Shown here: positions 1 to 7,269 of the stretch, in pieces
How the letters are laid out: every line of letters starts with the position of its first letter
How positions within the stretch are numbered: the stretch's first letter is position 1
Assembly (NCBI GenBank): GCA_030604525.1
Contig: JAUVVQ010000002.1
Coordinates: 1-64,000 of the forward strand
DNA length: 64,000 nt
Reading direction: 5' to 3'
Origin: Phycisphaerae bacterium
GTDB lineage: Bacteria; Planctomycetota; Phycisphaerae; Sedimentisphaerales; Anaerobacaceae
Translations under genes and position numbers: made by a program
The notes under the pieces: generated by a model
Seen by the model: only the letters and a program-made list of their open reading frames with translations
What the model was told of the DNA's origin: nothing
The model's database searches: none

Positions 1-580
1 GAAGAAACTTAGCCACAAGGAGATAAAAAAATACTGGAAATATTGAATCCCGCAAAGGCGCCAAGGCGCAAAGAAAAGATGAAAGAAAATGGGTGTTCAA
101 AAGTACCTCCTGTTTTAGAGTTCGCTATTTTCATTTTCTGGGCGGTGGGAAAACACGCCCTCTCTGTTAGGGGGGACTTGCGCGTTTGGTCGATTCCGCC
201 TTCGGCGGACCTACGATTTTTGGGTTTGGCCTTGGCTGGCCTGAGTTTTTTGTTGCGGTGGGGGTTGCGCGAATGGTCGAAAAAAGACAGCGGATAGCGG
301 GTAGCGTAGAGCGGATCAGCCTTCGGCTGACCGTCGCTTCGCTCCGGTGTTAGGGGCGAGGGGTCGTTATATTTTGGCCTTTACTTAAATATATATCCGG
401 ATACAATTATAAGAAAGGATTGTCGGGATTGAGAACAACTTTCCTGCTTAATCATCCACCCCCGCCTTCCAGGAAGAAAGATAAGCTTTTTGTATTAGCG
501 AAAAAGATTTGTAAAGAGAAGATAGAAAGCTTTGTTACTTAGAATGGCCGATCCTGTGCATATTTCTTCGGATTAAAGGA
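1..580. other. Intergenic tract with low-complexity repeat words
   Basis: No convincing gene. The tract contains a CGCAAAGGCGCCAAGGCGCA word at about 51-70, short stem-loops of the CCTTCGG type, and strings of the words GCGGATAGCGG, AGCGTAGAGCGG and AGGGGCGAGGGG (about 290-370). The same words recur on the far side of the neighbouring TIR gene at about 3365-3475. An 84-codon frame here has repeat-like composition and no homology signature that I recognise. The last 200 bases before the TIR gene are unique and AT-rich. Confidence 0.6.
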
Positions 581-589
581 TTGTTAAGA

Positions 590-3103
590 ATGCCTAAACT
601 TCCAGGCTCTCCAGAAAAGCCACATTACAATTCAGTCAAAGCATATTTATCAGAATTGGCTAAAGATATCGCTGAGATGGTTGTTGACCCTGTAAAAATG
701 GAGCGTTTCAGGAAGCAACTAAAAATATATGCCGACTTTTGGAAACAGTGGTCAACTTTTGATGAAGCAAACCGTCAGGCGTGCTGGGTGCCCTCAATGG
801 GAAGGCCGGAATGTATCTTCAATATTTTTTCACGCTCTTATAATCCCCTAAAAGATATAGCCAAAAAAGCTAAAAGACTGGCAGGTTCTTACGCTCTGTG
901 CGCCCTGATACATGATAACCAATCGCCTCATCTTGATAAGATAAACACAGATATTATCCCTACAGAAGCAATAGAGGAAACGCTGTCAGCGCCAAGGAAT
1001 ACGCTTGGGGACAGAATTATCGGCAACTGGAATAGTGGCCCTGATGTACGTGAAATATACTTGATTGAAGATTTTTTCAATATGGCAAACGTTGACTTAC
1101 AGGAATTTTGTAAATCGGAGGAAAACAAATTAACACAAGCATCTATCGAAGGACAAATACAACAAGCAAGTCAACTATCCGATGAAGAATTTCTGGAACT
1201 GACTGCCAAAAAGTTTGAACAACGAGCAAAAAAAGTACTATCTACAGACGAAAATTGGCATGATCTTGACAGGTCATTAAAGGGCTGGTTTGACACTGTT
1301 ATTGACCGCTTGAAAAAAAGTGGATTTTCAAAGAGCGATATCGGATTGTTGAAATGCCTTTACAAAAACCTCTTGTTTAACGCAAGAGGCATAAACATTA
1401 AGAGCTTCAGAGGTTCCCCTGATTCCTTGATAGCTTCTTCTGCAAGAAAGGAAGCGTCTGAGTTGGCGGCAAAATTCAAAAATTTAGCCCAAAGAGTCAA
1501 AGATAATTTAGCTTCTGAAAGGTCAAAAGAAAAAGAAAAGCAAAAGGTAAAACCAGAAGGCGAAATTCACTCTATCGATAACAATGGAGACAACTCAATG
1601 GAATGGGACGTTTTTATATGTCATGCATCAGAAGATAAGGAAAACTTTGTAGAGCCATTAGCAAAAGCTCTTAAAGAAGCTGTTATAAAAGTATGGTATG
1701 ACCGTTTTGAACTCAAACTTGGTGATAGCCTTAGGGGTAAAATCGATGAGGGGTTGGCCAATTCACAATATGGGGTAGTAGTATTAAGTAAATCCTTTTT
1801 TAATAAAAAATGGCCCAAAGAAGAACTTGATGCTTTAGTAAGTCGGCAAAACGATGAAGGAAAGAAAGTGATTCTACCAATATGGCATGGGATTGGCGCA
1901 GAAGAGGTAAGAAAGTTTTCTCCGATTTTAGCTAGTAAGCTTGCGGCACAATCTTCTGACTCCTTAGAGTCAATTGTAGTTCAAATTAGAGATGTGTTGA
2001 ACGAGAATTCAACTCCTAAAAAGCCGGATAAAGAAGAAAAGCAAAAGACCGGACCTAAAGACAAAGGAGATTTAACAGAAACAGAGCAAGTGAGTTTACA
2101 GGAAATAATAGAGGTGCTGAAAAAGTTTTGGGAAGGCAAAGACTTTGAGGCCGCAAAATCAGCATTGCCGCCAATTGCAAAAACTTATGATATTCTATGC
2201 AGGTCAGGAGGTCAATACGGGGCCAAGACAACAGATATCATTAGACGGCTTGGTTCTGCTGCAAATAATGGAAGCGGATATTATCCAGCTTTACTTGAGA
2301 ATTTTGCAAGTCCTGAAGTTATTGAAGACCTTGAGAAGTGGCAAGAACTGTCTTCAGAAACAGATGGTAAGCAGAGAAAAGAATCCATTAATTCTCAAAA
2401 AGGTAATATAATAGGTGATGTATGGTCCCTATTTGGTATTCCCATAAACATTAAAAAACTATATATCAAACTAAAACATCACCCTATTTTATTTTCTTGT
2501 TGCCTTTTACTAATAGTTATAATTATAACATACTCGTTATGGATTTCCTTTATCATTAAATCAAACAGTGATTCAATTAGAAATTCAAACAAACATAAAG
2601 TAACTAAAACAACTGGAGATTTTTCCCCTGCAATTATAACATCAGGCCCTAATAGCCCTATTACTATGAATTACGAATTAAAGGGTGAAAAGAACGGTAT
2701 CGATAACAAAATACCTCCTAAGCTATATATCAAGCGATTAATACAAGATTTCGAAATTGAACTACAACAATACTATAATAATTTCCTAAGAAAGTATCAA
2801 AAAGTTGAAGATGATTTTATTAGTAGCAAATCATCGGTAACCCCTTTAGATTCTACGATATTTAGCGATGCGAGATTAGATATAGATGAACTAACATCTG
2901 GCTTGGAAAGAAATATTCAAAATATATTACTTAAAGAATTCAGTGCGAAAAAACTTGACGGCATCGAGACTTTGTCTAAAGAATATACAAAATACCAGTT
3001 AGCGATTAATAAAGCAATTTCTTTAAAAACAAAAATTGCTGAAATGGAAGATGATCCAAGTCGTATCACAAGATTGTTGGATAGAATCAATAGGAGAAAA
3101 TAA
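590..3103 (+). CDS. TIR-domain membrane protein, candidate NAD-cleaving conflict/defence effector
   Basis: This is an 837-residue protein. I start it at ATG 590 because AAAGGA lies about 10 bases upstream; a TTG lies 9 bases earlier. Residues 1-335 are helical, charged and of unknown family. A TIR domain covers about 338-455: it begins EWDVFICHASED, has a YDRFELKLGDSL strand-helix, and has a WPKEEL helix in which E412, four residues after W408, matches the catalytic glutamate of TIR NADases. A second helical segment covers about 490-595. One membrane segment (about 632-656) follows, then a short SPAII...SGPNSPI motif and a C-terminal coiled-coil-like region. TIR domains of this kind cleave NAD+ or make NAD-derived signals in antiphage systems; that role is inferred here. 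There is no partner gene, so it would act alone or with distant genes. It is flanked by repeat-rich spacers and followed by its own terminator. Confidence 0.8.
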   Translation: MPKLPGSPEKPHYNSVKAYLSELAKDIAEMVVDPVKMERFRKQLKIYADFWKQWSTFDEANRQACWVPSMGRPECIFNIFSRSYNPLKDIAKKAKRLAGSYALCALIHDNQSPHLDKINTDIIPTEAIEETLSAPRNTLGDRIIGNWNSGPDVREIYLIEDFFNMANVDLQEFCKSEENKLTQASIEGQIQQASQLSDEEFLELTAKKFEQRAKKVLSTDENWHDLDRSLKGWFDTVIDRLKKSGFSKSDIGLLKCLYKNLLFNARGINIKSFRGSPDSLIASSARKEASELAAKFKNLAQRVKDNLASERSKEKEKQKVKPEGEIHSIDNNGDNSMEWDVFICHASEDKENFVEPLAKALKEAVIKVWYDRFELKLGDSLRGKIDEGLANSQYGVVVLSKSFFNKKWPKEELDALVSRQNDEGKKVILPIWHGIGAEEVRKFSPILASKLAAQSSDSLESIVVQIRDVLNENSTPKKPDKEEKQKTGPKDKGDLTETEQVSLQEIIEVLKKFWEGKDFEAAKSALPPIAKTYDILCRSGGQYGAKTTDIIRRLGSAANNGSGYYPALLENFASPEVIEDLEKWQELSSETDGKQRKESINSQKGNIIGDVWSLFGIPINIKKLYIKLKHHPILFSCCLLLIVIIITYSLWISFIIKSNSDSIRNSNKHKVTKTTGDFSPAIITSGPNSPITMNYELKGEKNGIDNKIPPKLYIKRLIQDFEIELQQYYNNFLRKYQKVEDDFISSKSSVTPLDSTIFSDARLDIDELTSGLERNIQNILLKEFSAKKLDGIETLSKEYTKYQLAINKAISLKTKIAEMEDDPSRITRLLDRINRRK

Positions 3104-3224
3104 TCATCTCTAAATATAAGTGATGTATGTAATACCTTGCTCACCGTTATCCTATCCCTGTGCTTGCCGTCTTTCAATTGATTATTTGATTGAGATTGAG
3201 GCGTTGAGTGAAAAGCAAGTGAAG

Positions 3225-3247
3225 AGCCCCCTGCAGTGCAGGGGGCT
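3225..3247. repeat. Perfect GC-rich hairpin (11-bp arms, 1-nt centre)
   Basis: AGCCCCCTGCA and TGCAGGGGGCT flank a single G. It has no T-run on either side, so it is not a typical intrinsic terminator. It is the first of three hairpins packed between the TIR gene and ispA. Confidence 0.7.
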
Positions 3248-3270
3248 AAATGTAAAAGCAACTCCGTAAA

Positions 3271-3299
3271 GACAAAAACCCCCAACGTAAAGTTGGGGG
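3271..3299 (-). terminator. Intrinsic terminator for the ispA transcript
   Basis: Read on the minus strand: CCCCCAAC, loop TTTAC, GTTGGGGG, then TTTTTGTC. It is an 8-bp GC-rich stem followed by a T-run, about 290 nt after the ispA stop codon. Confidence 0.75.
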
Positions 3300-3313
3300 C
3301 TAAGCGAAGCGGA

Positions 3314-3343
3314 AAGCTCTGTGGAAGCAGAGCTTATTTTTTA
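3314..3343 (+). terminator. Intrinsic terminator for the TIR gene
   Basis: AAGCTCTG, loop TGGAAG, CAGAGCTT, then ATTTTTT. It is an 8-bp stem with a T-run, about 210 nt after the TIR stop codon. It lies back to back with the minus-strand terminator. Confidence 0.65.
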
Positions 3344-3589
3344 AAAAAATGGATTCCATTTTTTGGCGAGGGGTTAGGGATGAGGGGCGAGGGGTTAGGG
3401 GTTCCTCCTTCGGTTCGCCTGCGGCGAATAAATAGCGTATAGCGGATAGTGTTTAACGGACAGCGTAGAGCGGGTGCAAGGAAATGGAAAAACTGGATTC
3501 CTGAGCAAGTCAGGAATGACAAACCTGTGCGGGAATGACAAGGGGGGATGTGAATTTGTGGAGCGTGGGTTGTGTTTCGTGAGGCGTGG
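3344..3589. repeat. Intergenic repeat tract, second copy of the left-edge words
   Basis: A small palindrome of AAAAAATGGA type sits at about 3344-3366. It is followed by GGCGAGGGGTTAGGG words, CCTTCGG/GCCTGCGGCG words, and AGCGGATAG...AGCGTAGAGCGG. These match the words at about 290-370. Next comes a unit of the form CTGGATTCCTGAGCAAGTCAG with AGGAATGACA, similar to short dispersed elements that end in GGGAATGACA. No gene is supported. Confidence 0.6.
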
Positions 3590-4495
3590 TTAGCTTGTTC
3601 TTTCAGCGAGAGCAAGTGCTAATTTCTTCAGATTCTCTCCATCTTTGCCGAAAGGTTTTAAGATTTCTATGGCTTCGTCGGCCAGTGTTTTTGCTATTTG
3701 TCTGGATTTGTCCAGGCCAAATACTGACGGGTAAGTGGCTTTAGCTGCAGTTATATCTTTGCCCGCTGTTTTGCCGAGCTGTTGTGAAGTTGATGATACA
3801 TCCAGGATGTCATCTGCTATCTGGAATCCGAGGCCGATTTTCAGGCCGTATTCGCAAAGGAGCTGGTATTGTTTTTCGTTCGCCAGAGCGCAAACGGCGC
3901 CGGAGGCACAGGCACATCCGAACATTTTGGCAGTTTTGTTTGTGTGGATATATTCGATAAGCTCTTTTCCGGCGTCGGTGTTTTCAGCTTTTAAATCAGC
4001 CATTTGTCCTGCAATCAAGCCGGAAGGCCCGGCTGCCTGGGATAATTCTTTTATCAATTTTACCGCTAAGGCAGGAGGTTTTACGTGTTTTGCAAGCACT
4101 TCGAATGCAAGGGTCAAAAGGGCGTCTCCTGTAAGTATGGCTGTTGCTTCGTCGAAGACTTTGTGACAGGTGTCTCTGCCTCGACGAAGGTCGTCATCAT
4201 CCATTGCCGGAAGGTCGTCATGAACAAGAGAGTATGTGTGCACCATCTCAATTGCCGATGCTGATATTTCGGCATTATGGTTTATTTTACCGCATATCAG
4301 TTCACAGCACAGGAATACAAGAGCGGCTCTTATGCGTTTTCCCGGCGCTTCGAGTGTATAGCTTATGGCCTTTCGCAAATCCGCTTTGATTTGGGTTTGC
4401 TCTTCAAGAAGCTTTCGCAGCCGATTGTTGACGATTAGCTTTTTTTCGGACAATAAGCTGTCAATGTTTTTGGCTACTGTTTTGAATGTTGACAT
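3590..4495 (-). CDS. ispA: Short-chain polyprenyl (farnesyl/geranylgeranyl) diphosphate synthase
   Basis: This is a 301-residue trans-isoprenyl diphosphate synthase that condenses IPP with allylic diphosphates in the cytosol, feeding quinone, hopanoid and undecaprenyl synthesis. The first aspartate-rich motif reads DDLPAMDDDDLRRG, with one extra D compared with the usual DDxxxxD form, and the second reads DDILD. GKRIRAAL near the N-terminus and HTNKTA in the middle are also family landmarks. Length is normal for the IspA group. It is transcribed alone, divergently from miaA, and ends at a strong terminator about 290 nt downstream. Chain length (C15 or C20) cannot be settled from the sequence by eye. 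Confidence 0.93.
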   Translation of the reverse strand: MSTFKTVAKNIDSLLSEKKLIVNNRLRKLLEEQTQIKADLRKAISYTLEAPGKRIRAALVFLCCELICGKINHNAEISASAIEMVHTYSLVHDDLPAMDDDDLRRGRDTCHKVFDEATAILTGDALLTLAFEVLAKHVKPPALAVKLIKELSQAAGPSGLIAGQMADLKAENTDAGKELIEYIHTNKTAKMFGCACASGAVCALANEKQYQLLCEYGLKIGLGFQIADDILDVSSTSQQLGKTAGKDITAAKATYPSVFGLDKSRQIAKTLADEAIEILKPFGKDGENLKKLALALAERTS

Positions 4496-4530
4496 AAGAA
4501 AGTTACGATTTTACAGGGCACTTTAGCCGT

Positions 4531-4559
4531 TTGATTTTTCGAATCTATAAGTGTATTAT
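4531..4559 (+). promoter_or_regulatory. Sigma-70-type promoter for miaA
   Basis: TTGATT, a 17-bp spacer, then TATTAT, about 31 bases before the miaA start codon. It lies in the divergent ispA/miaA spacer. Confidence 0.6.
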
Positions 4560-4589
4560 ATTTTGTTTAGTGAATTTTAACAATTAATT

Positions 4590-5537
4590 ATGAATAAAGA
4601 AATGATTTTAATCTTAGGTGTTACCGCTTCAGGCAAGGGTCGGCTTGCTTTTAATCTGGCCAAGCAGCTCGACGGCGAAATAATCAGCGTGGATTCTATG
4701 AAATTGTATCGCAGGATGGATATCGGGACTGCCAAGCCGCCTGAGGAAGCCCGTGAGCAAATTAAATATCATCTTATTGATGTAGTTGAACCGAGTGAAT
4801 CGTTTGACGCAGCCAGGTTTATCGAGCTGGCTTATGAAGCAATAGAGGCGATAAAAAGCCGGGGCAAAACCGTTATTGCGGTCGGAGGAACTGCATTATA
4901 CATCAAAGCACTTCTTTACGGCCTTTTCGAAGGTCCTGGAAGAGATGAGGAATTCCGAAAACATTTACGAAGACGTGTAAAAGAGGAAGGTCTTGAGGCG
5001 CTTCATAAAGAATTGGAAATGATTGACCCGCAATCGGCCTGGAGAATTAATCCAAATGATGCAAAAAGAATCATCCGTGCGTTGGAAGTTCACGAAATTA
5101 CCGGCGTAGCTATATCTTCTATGCAGAAGCAGTTCGATGCAGAAAATCCGCTTGACGACTGGACGATAATCGGATTGCGGCGACAAAGAGAGAACGAGAG
5201 TAAAAGGATTAATGCCAGAGTCAAGAAAATGGTCTCGGACGGTCTTGTTGATGAGGTGAATTCCTTACTTGCTGAAGATAAGCCATTAAGCCGACAAGCC
5301 GGATGTGCAATCGGGTATAATGAGATAATCGATTACCTGAACGAAAATATCACCATAGAGAAAGCAATTGAGCTAATAAGGAAAAACAGCCGCCGCCTGG
5401 CTAAAAACCAGAGAACATGGTTTAAGAAGTTCAAAAACGTCAACTGGTTCGATATCGAAGAGGATGAATCGGACGAGATTATTTTTGCCAGAGTGTTAAA
5501 ATTCCTTGACGGCACACAGGAGATTAAAAATCCGTAG
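4590..5537 (+). CDS. miaA: tRNA dimethylallyltransferase
   Basis: This 315-residue enzyme adds dimethylallyl to A37 of tRNAs that read UNN codons. Family blocks seen are the N-terminal P-loop region, DSMKLYRRMDIGTAKP, YHLIDVVEP, GGTALYIKALLYGL, RRIIRALEV-type sequence, and the C-terminal RRLAKNQRTWFKK. Two residues are unusual: the P-loop reads GVTASGKGR, with Gly where Ser/Thr normally follows the lysine, and the usual DSMQxY is DSMKLY. The rest of the protein is complete and well ordered, so I treat it as functional. Its substrate would come from the isoprenoid pathway to which the adjacent divergent ispA belongs. Confidence 0.92.
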   Translation: MNKEMILILGVTASGKGRLAFNLAKQLDGEIISVDSMKLYRRMDIGTAKPPEEAREQIKYHLIDVVEPSESFDAARFIELAYEAIEAIKSRGKTVIAVGGTALYIKALLYGLFEGPGRDEEFRKHLRRRVKEEGLEALHKELEMIDPQSAWRINPNDAKRIIRALEVHEITGVAISSMQKQFDAENPLDDWTIIGLRRQRENESKRINARVKKMVSDGLVDEVNSLLAEDKPLSRQAGCAIGYNEIIDYLNENITIEKAIELIRKNSRRLAKNQRTWFKKFKNVNWFDIEEDESDEIIFARVLKFLDGTQEIKNP

Positions 5538-5592
5538 ATTTAAAAGCTGAATTCCAATCCGCTAATGCGGTTATCTAATCCCAGGCGGGTGG

Positions 5593-6165
5593 TCAGGCGG
5601 TTTGCAGTTGTTTTTCTGCCCGCAGCACGGCGGCGGTTTCGCTGAGCATCAACTGCTTTATCAATCCTGTCGGGATAATCCGCAGTTTCATAGTGAAGAG
5701 CTTCTCTTCGACTATTGAAGCTATTGTTCTTGCGGTTTTTTTGGTGAGGTTGTGTTTTTCAACAAGGTTATTAACAATTTCGGATTTGTTCCACAAAGTC
5801 CTGTTATTCAGCTCTGTTTCATATAATTGTCGTGCATCTGAAAGATTTTGTATATCAACTGCTACAACTTCCGTCCTGGTCCGTTGAAGTTTGCGTTTAT
5901 AGTGAAACTCGCTGAGCTGCACTGCTGCGTTTTCATAGCCCGTATCGGCCAGGACTGCCTGAATGATAGATAATATTTCCCCGCTTGTCACCGTGTGAGT
6001 TTTGTTGCGATGATAGAGATAGTATGTTACTACCTCAGCAAGTTTCTGGGCGGTATCCATATCTGACAGCTCTGTTTTTGCTAAAACATTACTAAGAGTT
6101 CCTATCACTTTTGTATGAAAGTATTCTTCAACAGTGCCGTCTGCTTTTACTACTTTAAGCTGCAT
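5593..6165 (-). CDS. ATP-cone domain protein (no RNR catalytic domain)
   Basis: This is a 190-residue protein downstream of nrdR on the same strand, 69 bases after the nrdR stop. Residues 1-100 form an ATP-cone: a start of the VVKADGTVEEY type, a long helix pair, TVTSGEILSII, then YENAAVQLSEFHYKRKLQ, as in NrdR and ribonucleotide reductases. Residues 110-190 look like a second degenerate cone (WNKSEIVNNL...ARTIASIVEEKL...TGLIKQL). ATP-cones sense ATP/dATP; nothing catalytic or DNA-binding is visible here. Its likely job is nucleotide sensing together with NrdR, which is an inference from position. Confidence 0.8.
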   Translation of the reverse strand: MQLKVVKADGTVEEYFHTKVIGTLSNVLAKTELSDMDTAQKLAEVVTYYLYHRNKTHTVTSGEILSIIQAVLADTGYENAAVQLSEFHYKRKLQRTRTEVVAVDIQNLSDARQLYETELNNRTLWNKSEIVNNLVEKHNLTKKTARTIASIVEEKLFTMKLRIIPTGLIKQLMLSETAAVLRAEKQLQTA

Positions 6166-6234
6166 TTTACCTGTCCTGGTATTTCACCAAAGCTTTAGGT
6201 TTATTGTTTACTTTTTTTTGGACGGTATTTTAAT

Positions 6235-6729
6235 TTATTGTTTCTCGAAGAGCTTTTTTTGGCCGGTGCATTCTGCTTCGGCTATGGCCTGCTGGACTTC
6301 ATTTATAAGCTCGTCAGCATCCTTGAAGTCTCGATAAACGCTGGCGAACCTGATGTAAGCTACTTTATCTATCTTACGAAGATTTCTGATTACGCTCTCA
6401 CCTATAAAAGCAGAGGTAACCTCTTTGTCGAAATTCTGAAATATTTCCTCTTCGACCTTATCAGCTATTTGTTGTATTTGTTCTGCAGAAACCGGTCTTT
6501 TGTAACAGGCCTTTTGCAATCCTATAACGACTTTTTCTCTGTTGTATGGGACTCTGGAATTGTCTTTTTTGACGACATATAGTTTGAAGCTGCCGCCGAC
6601 TTTTTCGTATGTGGTGAACCTTCTCCGGCAGGTGAGGCATTGTCGTCGTCGTCTGATTATCCTTCCGGCGTCACTTGAACGAGAATCAATTACTTTGTCG
6701 TTGTTTTCTTTACAGAAGGGACATCTCAC
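6235..6729 (-). CDS. nrdR: Transcriptional repressor NrdR
   Basis: This is a 164-residue repressor of ribonucleotide reductase genes. An N-terminal zinc ribbon (C3, C6, C31, C34) contains the CPFC, DSRSSDAGRIIRRRRQC and CRRRFTTYE signatures. An ATP-cone fills about 46-140, ending in a segment of the VAYIRFASVYRDFKD type. NrdR oligomerises with dATP/ATP and binds paired NrdR boxes. Two NrdR-box-like sequences, one inside the promoter spacer, lie upstream of this gene, so autorepression is likely. No ribonucleotide reductase gene lies in the window. It leads a two-gene operon with the ATP-cone protein. Confidence 0.96.
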   Translation of the reverse strand: MRCPFCKENNDKVIDSRSSDAGRIIRRRRQCLTCRRRFTTYEKVGGSFKLYVVKKDNSRVPYNREKVVIGLQKACYKRPVSAEQIQQIADKVEEEIFQNFDKEVTSAFIGESVIRNLRKIDKVAYIRFASVYRDFKDADELINEVQQAIAEAECTGQKKLFEKQ

Positions 6730-6761
6730 CGGTATATTTCCTCCAAAGCAATAAGGTTCTG

Positions 6762-6775
6762 CACTATATCCTGAC
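6762..6775 (+). promoter_or_regulatory. NrdR-box-like site 2
   Basis: CACTATATCCTGAC agrees at 10 of 14 positions, with one perfect half-site CACTATAT. Its centre is 31 bp from the centre of site 1, the three-turn spacing expected for paired NrdR boxes. Confidence 0.5.
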
Positions 6776-6784
6776 GATATTTAG

Positions 6785-6812
6785 ATTCTAACCTCAATAT
6801 ATAGTATGTCAA
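6785..6812 (-). promoter_or_regulatory. nrdR promoter
   Basis: On the minus strand: TTGACA, a 16-bp spacer, TAGAAT. The spacer contains an NrdR-box-like palindrome. A Shine-Dalgarno GGAGG lies close before the nrdR start. Confidence 0.65.
6793..6806 (-). promoter_or_regulatory. NrdR-box-like site 1
   Basis: TACTATATATTGAG on the minus strand agrees at 12 of 14 positions with the published-type consensus CACWATATATWGTG. It sits between the -35 and -10 hexamers of nrdR. Confidence 0.6.
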
Positions 6813-6942
6813 ATTTTTTTTTATAGATATGGCATTTTTTGTGAGTTATTTCCGGCGAAATCTTCTTTTTGTCCCAGATGCTCCAGGAATGGGGTTTTAA
6901 AATGGTAAGTGCACGAATTGGTAGAGGTTTTTATAAGAAAAA

Positions 6943-7146
6943 GGCCTCTGCGAAGAAGCAGAGGCCCCAGCGGAAAAGAAACTCAAATGGTCCCCCCATA
7001 AGGTCGTATTTTCCAGCCGGGCCAGTTGTAAAAATTTTTTAACCGGCTTGCCTGCCGTCCTCACTAACTAAAAACGTGAAAGCATTTTCCCTAAAGCTGA
7101 TTACGTTTTTAGCTCTTGTGTGGTCTTTACCCGCCCAGCCATAATA
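6943..7146 (-). ncRNA. Candidate structured small RNA (about 200 nt), class unknown, possibly 6S-like
   Basis: On the minus strand a promoter is followed by about 175 nt of foldable sequence and a strong terminator. Visible helices are: a closing stem joining GCGGG(U)AAAGA near the 5' end to UCUUUUCCGC just before the terminator; a 10-bp stem CUAAAAACGU/ACGUUUUUAG; and a hairpin GCCGGUU/AACUGGC with A/U inner pairs. No open frame of note and no SRP or tmRNA signature is visible. Size, a closed terminal stem and an independent promoter/terminator would suit 6S RNA, but the 5'-domain hairpin is not typical, so the class is open. Confidence 0.5.
6945..6969 (-). terminator. Intrinsic terminator of the candidate RNA
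   Basis: Minus strand: GGCCTCTGC, loop TTCTTC, GCAGAGGCC, then TTTTTCTT. A perfect 9-bp stem with a T-run. It lies about 215 bases upstream of nrdR and separates the two transcription units. Confidence 0.8.
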
Positions 7147-7154
7147 AAGTATAA

Positions 7155-7182
7155 GTCAAAAATGAAGAAATCCAAATTTAAT
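7155..7182 (-). promoter_or_regulatory. Possible promoter of the candidate RNA
   Basis: Minus strand: TTGGAT, a 16-bp spacer, TATACT, just before the predicted RNA 5' end. A second -10-like TTATTAT lies a few bases on. Moderate match only. Confidence 0.4.
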
Positions 7183-7269
7183 ATGGTATTTTGGCCTATT
7201 ACCTCAAAAGGATTGGGAAAGCTCCGGCAAGAAAACGAATTGCGCGGATTAAAACATAATGGATTTTGA

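Noticed and set aside
43-297. 84-codon plus-strand frame at the left edge
   Set aside because: Composition follows the repeat-rich intergenic words; no ribosome binding site or protein signature.
2917-3285. 122-codon minus-strand frame over the end of the TIR gene
   Set aside because: Antisense shadow of a well-supported gene, with low-complexity sequence and overlap of two hairpins.
6943-7146. SRP RNA, tmRNA or cobalamin riboswitch as identity of the candidate RNA
   Set aside because: None of their hallmark conserved strings is present; no RNR or B12 gene follows within the transcript.
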